Assembly (NCBI GenBank): GCA_016703005.1
Contig: JADJCX010000034.1
Location: forward strand, 62,001-126,000
Reading direction: 5' to 3'
Source of the DNA: Flavobacteriales bacterium
GTDB taxonomy: Bacteria; Bacteroidota; Bacteroidia; Flavobacteriales_F; PHOS-HE28
Length of the DNA stretch: 64,000 nucleotides
Both the position numbers and the translations under genes were made by a program. A model generated the notes under the pieces. It ran no database searches. It was given only the letters and a program-made list of their open reading frames with translations, and was not told the DNA's origin. This document shows, in pieces, positions 55,396 to 64,000 of the stretch (positions are counted from its first letter, which is position 1; each line of letters starts with the position of its first letter).

Positions 55396-57522
55396 GTGCA
55401 CGGCTTTCTCGAAACCCCTATCGAGTACCTGAAGGGCGTGGGTCCTCAGCGGGGCGAGTTGCTGCGGAAAGAGTTGAACATCGGAACCTTCGGCGATCTG
55501 CTGTTGCACTATCCTTTCCGCTATGTGGACCGGAGCCGTTTCCACTTGGTGCGCGAGATCAATGAGGAATTGCCCAACGTGCAATTGCGCGGCACATTGA
55601 GCGGCATCAAAACGCTCGGCGAGAAACAGGCGAAGCGCTTGGTTGCCAAACTCACCGATGCCAGTGGCAGCATCGAACTGGTGTGGTTCAAAGGCATCCG
55701 CTGGTTGCAACCTGTGCTGAAGGAAGGTGGTGAGTACATCGTGTTCGGCAAGCCCACCCTGTTCCGCGAGAAGTTCAACATCGCCCACCCCGAGATCGAA
55801 GCGGCAGAGCAATGGCAGCAAGCTGGGCAGGCGCAGTTGCAGCCGGTCTACTCCACTACGGAGAAGGCAGGGGCGAAAGGGGTGAACAGCCGTGGCATCT
55901 GGAAATTGCAACAAGCGTTGCTGCCCCAGTTGGCGGGTCAGGTGCCCGAAACGCTGACCGATGAGCTGATCGCCGTGCTCGGCGGAATGTCCAAAGAGGA
56001 AGCGCTGCGTCAGGCACATCAGCCTTTGGACCAGTCGCGGCTGGATAGTGCTATCCGCCGGTTGAAGTTCGAGGAGCTGTTCTTCATCCAACTGCAGTTG
56101 TTGATGCAGAAGGTGCTGATGCAACGCGATGTGCGCGGCAATGTGTTCGGCCAGGTCGGCGACCTGTTCAACACCTTCTACAAACAACACTTGCCGTTCC
56201 AATTGACCAACGCCCAGAAGCGAGTGGTAAAGGAGATCCGCCACGATATGGGCAGCGGCAAACAGATGAACCGTTTGCTGCAAGGCGATGTGGGCAGCGG
56301 CAAAACCTTGGTGGCCTTACTCAGCATGCTCATTGCGTTGGACAATGGATTCCAGGCCGCGATCCTGGCACCAACGGAGATCCTCGCCCAACAACACTTC
56401 AACACGCTCGTCGGCTTCTTGCGCGACATGCCCCTGCAAGTGCGACTGCTTACGGGAAGTACGAAGGCACCAGAACGCAAAGGACTGCTGACCGCCTTGG
56501 AACGCGGCGACGTGCACATTCTCGTCGGCACACATGCGCTGTTGGAGGATCGTGTGCGTTTCAAAAACCTCGGCTTCACGGTGATCGACGAACAACATCG
56601 CTTTGGTGTAGCGCAGCGCGCGCGTATGCAGGCAAAAGCAACGGTCCCACCGCACGTGCTGGTGATGACGGCCACGCCGATCCCCCGCACGTTGGCCATG
56701 ACCTTGTATGGCGATCTGGACGTTAGTGTCATTGACGAGTTGCCGCCAGGCCGCAAGCCGATCAAGACCGTGCACCGTACCGATGCGGCACGCAATGCGG
56801 TGTTCCATTTCATGGAGCAGGAGGTTGAGAAGGGGCGCCAGATCTATGTTGTCTATCCGCTCATTGAGGAGAGCACCAAGAAGGATCCCGCTGCCGAACC
56901 GCAGTTCCAGTTGAAAGACCTGATGGATGGGTTCGAGAGCATGGTGCGGCGGTTCCCCCCACCGAAGTATGCGGTGAGCATCGTGCACGGGCGCATGGAT
57001 CCCGAAGTGAAGGACTACGAGATGGCGCGTTTCAAGAAGGGCGAGACGGACATCATGGTGAGCACCACGGTGATCGAAGTAGGAGTGGATGTGCCCAACG
57101 CGAGCGTGATGGTGATCGAGAACGCCGAGCGGTTCGGCCTGGCACAGTTGCACCAGTTGCGCGGAAGGGTGGGACGCGGCGCGGAACTCAGCTACTGCAT
57201 CCTGATGACCGGTGAGCGATTGGGCAATGATGGTCGCACACGCATCAGTACAATGGTCCGCACCCAGGATGGGTTCGAGATCAGTGAGGTGGACCTGCGT
57301 TTGCGCGGCCCGGGGGACATCATGGGTACGCAGCAGAGCGGCATACCGCAACTGCACTTGGCCGATCTGATCGCCGATGCTGAACTGCTCCAGCAAGCAC
57401 GCCGGTACGCCCAACGATTGCTCGATGCCGATCCTGCGCTACGCGAACCCGAAAATGCACGCACCGCCGGGGTATTGCGCGAGCAGATGAAGGATAAGGC
57501 TGCATGGGGCCGGATCGGCTAG
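55396..57522 (+). CDS. recG: ATP-dependent DNA helicase RecG
   Basis: Branch-migration helicase for stalled forks and Holliday junctions. 708 residues from GTG 55396 (VHGFLETPIEYLKGVGPQRG), which matches the family N-terminus; the open frame to 55306 is upstream sequence. Wedge/OB region (LRGTLSGIKTLGEKQAKRL), then helicase motifs: LLQGDVGSGKTLVALLSML (Walker A), VIDEQHRFGVAQRARM (DEQH), VLVMTATPIPRTLAMTLYGD, and QLHQLRGRVGRGAELSYCIL (motif VI). Intact. Its stop overlaps the convergent lysoplasmalogenase stop. Confidence 0.95.
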   Translation: MHGFLETPIEYLKGVGPQRGELLRKELNIGTFGDLLLHYPFRYVDRSRFHLVREINEELPNVQLRGTLSGIKTLGEKQAKRLVAKLTDASGSIELVWFKGIRWLQPVLKEGGEYIVFGKPTLFREKFNIAHPEIEAAEQWQQAGQAQLQPVYSTTEKAGAKGVNSRGIWKLQQALLPQLAGQVPETLTDELIAVLGGMSKEEALRQAHQPLDQSRLDSAIRRLKFEELFFIQLQLLMQKVLMQRDVRGNVFGQVGDLFNTFYKQHLPFQLTNAQKRVVKEIRHDMGSGKQMNRLLQGDVGSGKTLVALLSMLIALDNGFQAAILAPTEILAQQHFNTLVGFLRDMPLQVRLLTGSTKAPERKGLLTALERGDVHILVGTHALLEDRVRFKNLGFTVIDEQHRFGVAQRARMQAKATVPPHVLVMTATPIPRTLAMTLYGDLDVSVIDELPPGRKPIKTVHRTDAARNAVFHFMEQEVEKGRQIYVVYPLIEESTKKDPAAEPQFQLKDLMDGFESMVRRFPPPKYAVSIVHGRMDPEVKDYEMARFKKGETDIMVSTTVIEVGVDVPNASVMVIENAERFGLAQLHQLRGRVGRGAELSYCILMTGERLGNDGRTRISTMVRTQDGFEISEVDLRLRGPGDIMGTQQSGIPQLHLADLIADAELLQQARRYAQRLLDADPALREPENARTAGVLREQMKDKAAWGRIG

Positions 57523-58246
57523 GCCTCCAGCGCAGCTTTTCGCCGGATACTGTCCGGGTCGAGCACGTGTACAACGCACCCACCTGCGATCAGGAACTGT
57601 GCAAGCACAGGAGACCATGATCCACGGTTCCGCAATGGGCATCGGTCGCACGAACCGGTTGAAGCCCAAGAGCGAATCGCTCACCATGAAGAGGATCACC
57701 CCATGAACACCAGCCAAAGCTGCGCGAATAGGTGCGTTGGTAGCGGAATCCGGCTGCGATACCCATAAGAACGATGCATACGCAGTAAGCGATCACAGGG
57801 ATCAGGAGATCGGCTTCAACATACCGCGACAGGTCGTTGGTGACGAGGAATCCGGCGACCACGAGCAGGATCGCGATCACCCCGCCAAGAGCCAATCCAT
57901 CCGTGCCGTCGCTCTGGAAGATGTTGTGCGCGAAGGCGACCGTGTAACACACGTGGGCCAGCATGAATGCCGCGAGGCCCACAAGGAAATTGAAGCCGTC
58001 AACGTGAATGAGCATCAACGCAATATCGCCAACGAGCGAAAAGAAGAGCGCCGCCTGGATCAGCAACGTGAACCGGTCACCGTAACGTTTGGTGTTGAAG
58101 TAGAACCAACTGCCCAGGATCATCATCAGCAGCGGCTTGCAGATGTATTCGAGCCAGTGCAACTCGTTCATCTGGCCCACGATCGCACCAGCAGTAGCCG
58201 CTCCATATGCGGCTCCATTCACGAAGGGGTTGCGCTTGATGTCCAT
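57519..58246 (-). CDS. YhhN/lysoplasmalogenase family membrane protein (two frameshifts)
   Basis: TMEM86-like family, which hydrolyses lysoplasmalogens in animals; bacterial role uncertain. Start ATG 58246 (MDIKRNPFVNGAAYGAATAG); about seven hydrophobic segments. The conserved YICKPLLMMILGSWFYFNTK and FFSLVGDIALMLIHVDGFNF are present. The frame shifts near 57715 (RYQRTYSRSFGW to GVILFMVSDSLLGFNRFVRP) and again near 57612 (EPWIMV to LAQFLIAGGCVVHVLDPDS), ending at 57519 with a stop that overlaps the recG stop. Repaired length is about 242 residues. The two shifts are probably sequence errors. Confidence 0.82.
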
Positions 58247-58265
58247 TTCCGGCGGGGCCGCCAAA

Positions 58266-58808
58266 TTAGACGCCGCTCGCTAGCGTCGCTCTGAAAACCA
58301 ATGCCTCAACCCCTCGGTGGATGGTGCGTTTCTCAACGCTCATCCCGTTGCGCTTGGCCACCGCTTGGCTTTTGAGGTTGTCCGCATCTATGAGGGAGAT
58401 GACCGTAGGTGAAACCTGGTGTAGTCGGGCGAACTCGCGGCATGCAACCGCTGATTCGGTCGCGTATCCGTTTCCCCAAGCGGATGGCAGCAGGTGATAG
58501 CCGATCTCCAGTTCAGGGAGTCCGTCAACAACTTGGGTCAGTAGGCCGATCATGCCCACCGGGCGCTCATCATCCAAGCGGACCACGGCATTCAAGCCGG
58601 AACCATCGTGGACGAACCGGTCCAGGGACCGCTGGATGAAAGCCGCACAATCCGCTTCGCTGCCGACCGTGAACGGCATGAAACGGATGGCCTCAGAGCT
58701 CTTCAAATACTCCATCCACCAAGCGCTGTCCTCCAACACGGGCCTACGAAAACGCAGTCGTTCGGTATGAACACCTTCCATCGACGGTACCGGCAGCTTG
58801 ATCGCCAT
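58266..58808 (-). CDS. GNAT family N-acetyltransferase (RimJ-like)
   Basis: 180 residues (start 58808; an internal ATG at 58781, MEGVHTERLRFRRP, is possible). GNAT fold: ERLRFRRPVLEDSAWWMEYL, PVGMIGLLTQVVDGLPELEI, the acetyl-CoA loop HLLPSAWGNGYATESAVACR and DADNLKSQAVAKRNGMSVEK. It resembles RimJ/RimL-type enzymes acting on proteins or amino acids; substrate unknown. It lies 19 bases upstream of the lysoplasmalogenase gene on the same strand and divergent from pheT. Confidence 0.88.
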   Translation of the reverse strand: MAIKLPVPSMEGVHTERLRFRRPVLEDSAWWMEYLKSSEAIRFMPFTVGSEADCAAFIQRSLDRFVHDGSGLNAVVRLDDERPVGMIGLLTQVVDGLPELEIGYHLLPSAWGNGYATESAVACREFARLHQVSPTVISLIDADNLKSQAVAKRNGMSVEKRTIHRGVEALVFRATLASGV

Positions 58809-58839
58809 GTGCGCAAAGGTGGGCTGTGCGGGCCAACGC

Positions 58840-58847
58840 TACATTCG
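58840..58847 (+). promoter_or_regulatory. Weak -7-like element (TACATTCG) for pheT
   Basis: TACATTCG differs from TAnnTTTG at one base and lies 38 bases before the pheT ATG (58885). It supports 58885 over the in-frame codon at 58798. Confidence 0.35.
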
Positions 58848-58884
58848 CCCGACTTTTTCCCGGCCATATATCGGGAAGCACAAC

Positions 58885-61317
<2,433 letters not shown>

Positions 61318-61323
61318 GTAACA

Positions 61324-61851
61324 TCATTTCGCCCACCTGCGAATGCTGGCCATTGCGGCCTCCCGCCCTTCAATGCTCACGACACGCGCCTTGTCCATCG
61401 GGTCGTAGTGGGTAAGCCAAGTGGTGAGAATGTCCTGCACGCCTTTCGGCAGTTCGCGGACGTCGTCCACATCCATGGTCAGCATGCTTCGGTCGATCGG
61501 CAAGGCGATGATCTTGTCGTCCCGTTCATCAGCGTCGATGAGATTGATGATGCCGATGGGTTCCACTTCGAGCACAGTGCCGATCGGAAGCGCAGGGCAC
61601 AGCACGAAGATGTCCAGCGCATCGCCGTCGCCGCCCTCGGCCTTGTCCATCAACGTGCCCGGCACATAGCCGTAATTGGCAGGGTAGGGAAGGAACTTGA
61701 TGCGGCGCGGGACACCGTTGCGCGTGTTGATCGGAAAGGTTTTCGTCGCCTCGTGGTACTCGCGTTTGTCGCTGCTACCGGCCGGGATCTCGATCACGGC
61801 GTTCACATGTCCGTTCGCGCTGAATGCCGGGATGGCCTTGTAGTCCTTCAT
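61324..61851 (-). CDS. ppa: Inorganic pyrophosphatase, family I
   Basis: 175 residues from ATG 61851. Family I motifs: NAVIEIPAGSSDKREYHEAT, LPYPANYGYVPGTLMDKAEG, the GDGDALDIFVLCPALPIGTV signature with its Asp triad, and NLIDADERDDKIIALPIDRS. Removes pyrophosphate from biosynthesis (e.g. aminoacylation, MEP pathway). A perfect 10-bp hairpin lies one base upstream of the ATG. It follows the beta-barrel gene by 52 bases on the same strand. Confidence 0.95.
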   Translation of the reverse strand: MKDYKAIPAFSANGHVNAVIEIPAGSSDKREYHEATKTFPINTRNGVPRRIKFLPYPANYGYVPGTLMDKAEGGDGDALDIFVLCPALPIGTVLEVEPIGIINLIDADERDDKIIALPIDRSMLTMDVDDVRELPKGVQDILTTWLTHYDPMDKARVVSIEGREAAMASIRRWAK

Positions 61852-61852
61852 G

Positions 61853-61881
61853 GGTGTTGCACGACGCGAATGTGCAACACC
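61853..61881 (-). promoter_or_regulatory. Perfect inverted repeat abutting the ppa start codon
   Basis: GGTGTTGCAC / GTGCAACACC, 10 bp each, around a 9-base loop; one base separates it from the ppa ATG. There is no T-run, so it is unlikely to be an ordinary terminator. It may be an operator, an RNA hairpin that controls ppa initiation, or a processing site. Confidence 0.5.
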
Positions 61882-61903
61882 GATCCCGAAAATTGATCCG
61901 TGC

Positions 61904-63481
61904 TCAGCGCAAACTGTAGTTCAAACTGACGAGCACGCCTGCGGCATTCGACCGTCGTACGACATCGCCGGAGCTGTACGCATTGAGCAACTGGCCTCGA
62001 TAGCTCGGTTCGATACCCACTGACCAAGCCGCATTGAAACGGTAACGCAGATAAGCGCGGGCCGTGTAGCCGATCATAACGGAGGTGAAGGGCTGGTCGG
62101 CCAGATCCGTGTACTCGCTCCATGCTGCGTTCGGCAGCGAACCGCGACGACCGGTCAGCAACCCGAAGTATGGACCGCCGCGCAGGCCCAAGCTCCAGCG
62201 GCCCTGTGTCAGGTGGGCATCAAAAAGGACGGGGATCTCCAAATAGCACGCGCTGTTCACGTGACTTCGTCCTTCAGAAGTACGTGTGCTGGTGCTGACC
62301 GTATCGGTGCTGCTGTCGAGCACGGTAACCGTTGTGGTCACCTGCTGTGTGATGTACGCCGTGTCCCCACTTGACGTGTCGATGCCCACGATGATGGTCA
62401 CCGTGGTGTCGATGTAGTTCAAGAAGTAACTATTCCGGTATTCGAGGTCCGTGCGGAAGCGATCCTCAGAATTGAAGCGCTCCTTGTAGCAGGTGTAATG
62501 AACACCGAAGCCGATGCCGGTATTCCGGCCCAAGCGCATCATCTCGGCCCCGAACGTGGGCGCGGTGACAGAGGAGAGTGCATTGCCCCATTCGGAGCCA
62601 TTGCCTCCGGTGTACTTGGTTGCCGTGTTGTGGGCCCCAGCCAACAAGCTGAATTCCCAGAACGGTTTCGTTCCGGTGGAAGCGGGCTGTTGCGGAGGCA
62701 TTGTCGTGATCAGCGTATCCAGTGCAACAGTCGCAAGGGCAGGCACGGCCGTGGTATCCGAAGAGGCCGAAGTTGTAGGGTCGATCGGTGGCACAGTCGC
62801 GCTTTCGGCTTGCTGCGCGTTCAAAGCGCTGCTTTGGGTCTTCGTTCCATGCTCCACCGGGGCCGTCTTCGTATCCGAGGCATTGGTTTCTTCAATGACA
62901 TTCATCGGATCCGCGATCACCGTATTCAGAACGTCTTCCACTAGTACAACGTTGACCACCTCATTGCCTATCGGAGTCTCCACAACAGCGATCCTTGGCA
63001 ATTCCTCTGCGATCATGCCGCTCACGCTTTCGATCGATGTTTCCGTCTTGGTCGACGATGGCGATGAAACGCGGGGGGGCGACGACGGCATGGCAGCCGC
63101 GTCAACTACCCTTCGTGCGTTGACGTCGGTTATTTCAACCAACTCGTTTTCCTTGACAACAGTTGGATCAACAGCGTCGTCAGTGCGAACGATGGCTGAT
63201 GGCTCCTCTGTCTTCACAGCCGACGTTGGACCTTCAGTCGGTTCCACAACTGTTCCAGTCGCTGCAACTTCGGCAGGTTGTTGAGCGCTGGGTGTTGCCC
63301 ACCAAATGGCACCGACAACCAGCAACACTCCGGCTGCTGCCCATGGCAACCAGCCGATCCTGCGCTGGCGCTCGGTTTCCAGTGCGTTCTGCACGTCAGC
63401 CCAATGCGCTTCCTCGAACGGGAACTCGCGCTCGGCCAGTTTGCGCCGGCTCAGCTCATCGAAGTTGTCGCGTGTGTTCAT
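61904..63481 (-). CDS. Membrane-anchored protein with C-terminal outer-membrane beta-barrel; candidate anti-sigma partner
   Basis: 525 residues in three parts. Residues 1-41 are a charged cytosolic head (DELSRRKLAEREFPFEEAHW) resembling the short N-terminal domains of Bacteroidota anti-sigma-like proteins. Residues 42-62 form one membrane helix (GWLPWAAAGVLLVVGAIWWA). Residues 65-270 are a low-complexity, Thr/Ser/Val/Pro/Glu-rich segment. Residues 272-525 alternate polar and hydrophobic residues as in an outer-membrane beta-barrel (FWEFSLLAGAHNTATKYTGG, SVGIEPSYRGQLLNAYSSGD), ending SAAGVLVSLNYSLR-like. Its start overlaps the ECF sigma stop by ATGA, so the two are cotranslated. Role as sigma regulator is inference; it may be a trans-envelope sensor. 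Confidence 0.75.
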   Translation of the reverse strand: MNTRDNFDELSRRKLAEREFPFEEAHWADVQNALETERQRRIGWLPWAAAGVLLVVGAIWWATPSAQQPAEVAATGTVVEPTEGPTSAVKTEEPSAIVRTDDAVDPTVVKENELVEITDVNARRVVDAAAMPSSPPRVSSPSSTKTETSIESVSGMIAEELPRIAVVETPIGNEVVNVVLVEDVLNTVIADPMNVIEETNASDTKTAPVEHGTKTQSSALNAQQAESATVPPIDPTTSASSDTTAVPALATVALDTLITTMPPQQPASTGTKPFWEFSLLAGAHNTATKYTGGNGSEWGNALSSVTAPTFGAEMMRLGRNTGIGFGVHYTCYKERFNSEDRFRTDLEYRNSYFLNYIDTTVTIIVGIDTSSGDTAYITQQVTTTVTVLDSSTDTVSTSTRTSEGRSHVNSACYLEIPVLFDAHLTQGRWSLGLRGGPYFGLLTGRRGSLPNAAWSEYTDLADQPFTSVMIGYTARAYLRYRFNAAWSVGIEPSYRGQLLNAYSSGDVVRRSNAAGVLVSLNYSLR

Positions 63482-64000
63482 CGTAGTACGGCTTTGCGCG
63501 TGCTGCTATGTGCCAGCTCCGCGAGTGCGCGCTGTAGTATGCAACGCGCGTTGTTGACATGCCATTTCGAAGTGCCCTCACTGATATCCAGCATCTCGGC
63601 TATTTCCTTGTGCGCGTGACCATCGATCGCGAACAGGTTGAAGACGTTCCGGGACATCGGTGGCACGCGCAGTAACAAGTCGGCGAATGACTCGGCCTCC
63701 ATGTACCGCAGGTAATCGTTCGCATCCGTTGCTTGGGCATCCTCAACTGTTTCATCCAGCGATTCAACCGACTTGCGATGCTTTGAACTGCGGAAGGCGT
63801 CGATCACCGTGTTGATGATGATGCGCCGCGCCCATGCTTCGAACGGTACTTCGGGCCTGCGGTCACCAATGCCATCCAGGATCTTCATGAAACCCGCGTT
63901 CATGATCGAAACCGCGTCCTGCTTGTTGCGCTCGTACCGCGAACACACGGACATCATCATGGGGTACAAGGCCTTGTACAGTTCGTACTGGGCCTTGGCC
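63478..64000 (-). CDS. ECF-type RNA polymerase sigma-70 factor (5' partial)
   Basis: The frame is open to the right window edge; at least 174 residues are present. Region 2 shows NKQDAVSIMNAGFMKILDGI and PFEAWARRIIINTVIDAFRS (region 2.3/2.4); region 4 has VPPMSRNVFNLFAIDGHAHK and EIAEMLDISEGTSKWHVNNA with the helix-turn-helix, and the tail RCILQRALAEL. This is a Bacteroidota ECF family layout. It overlaps the downstream beta-barrel protein gene by ATGA. The start codon lies beyond the window. Confidence 0.92.
   Translation of the reverse strand, partial: AKAQYELYKALYPMMMSVCSRYERNKQDAVSIMNAGFMKILDGIGDRRPEVPFEAWARRIIINTVIDAFRSSKHRKSVESLDETVEDAQATDANDYLRYMEAESFADLLLRVPPMSRNVFNLFAIDGHAHKEIAEMLDISEGTSKWHVNNARCILQRALAELAHSSTRKAVLR

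Noticed and set aside
55366..57414. Two long minus-strand frames (305 and 365 codons)
   Set aside because: His/Gln/Leu-rich antisense shadows of recG, which has all helicase motifs on the plus strand.
62514..63284. 256-codon Ser/Val/Thr-rich open frame on the plus strand
   Set aside because: Antisense to the low-complexity linker of the beta-barrel protein, which explains its biased composition.

Overview
The window looks like a chromosomal segment of a Bacteroidota bacterium, most likely a Flavobacteriales-type lineage with unusually high G+C. Reasons: type IX secretion (T9SS) core genes (gldJ, a porP/sprF-like gene, porU, porV), proteins with T9SS C-terminal sorting domains, a SecA with a large Bacteroidota-type architecture, SD-poor gene starts, and repeated promoter -7 elements of the form TAnnTTTG. 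Gene density is high, no intergenic gap exceeds 300 bases, and no phage, IS element, CRISPR array or defence island was seen.

Layout. 1-16 kb: a 5'-truncated C25 (gingipain-fold) protein, lnt, a T9SS-sorted surface protein, pabB, tilS, a small conserved protein, a DsbD pair, gmhA, yifB/comM and a TonB-domain protein. 16-20 kb: secA and a DUF2795 protein. 20-27.4 kb (minus): a compact zeaxanthin-type carotenoid operon in the order crtI, crtB, idi, photolyase, SRPBCC, crtZ, lycopene cyclase, mostly joined by 4-base ATGA overlaps, followed by a methyltransferase and a cobalamin adenosyltransferase. 27.6-32 kb: an M19 dipeptidase, two membrane glycosyltransferase-like genes and two tRNA-Val genes. 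32-37.6 kb: a truncated folC, tonB-exbD-exbB, a Glu/Leu-type dehydrogenase and anmK. 37.7-53.3 kb: acyl-CoA dehydrogenase, murF, gldJ, porP-like, porU, porV, ispF, a DUF4956/VTC polyphosphate-polymerase pair, cdd, pdhA and pdhC. 53.3-64 kb: a haem-c lipoprotein, a kelch T9SS protein, recG, lysoplasmalogenase, GNAT, pheT, ppa, and an ECF sigma factor overlapping a membrane-anchored protein that ends in a predicted outer-membrane beta-barrel.

Functional themes are envelope biogenesis (Lnt, MurF, AnmK, SecA, T9SS, TonB system, DsbD), light protection (carotenoids plus photolyase) and central metabolism (PDH, folate, cobalamin, MEP/isoprenoid). A striking technical feature is that at least ten genes, several of them normally essential (secA, tilS, pdhA, pdhC), continue in another frame after a one-base shift, often at a homopolymer. 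This is more likely residual sequencing error than gene decay, so I annotate them as single genes with frameshifts. The most interesting biological leads are the ECF sigma/trans-envelope beta-barrel pair at the right edge, the photolyase and SRPBCC genes inside the carotenoid operon, the folC truncation abutting the tRNA-Val pair, and the 8-base tandem repeat in the secA leader.
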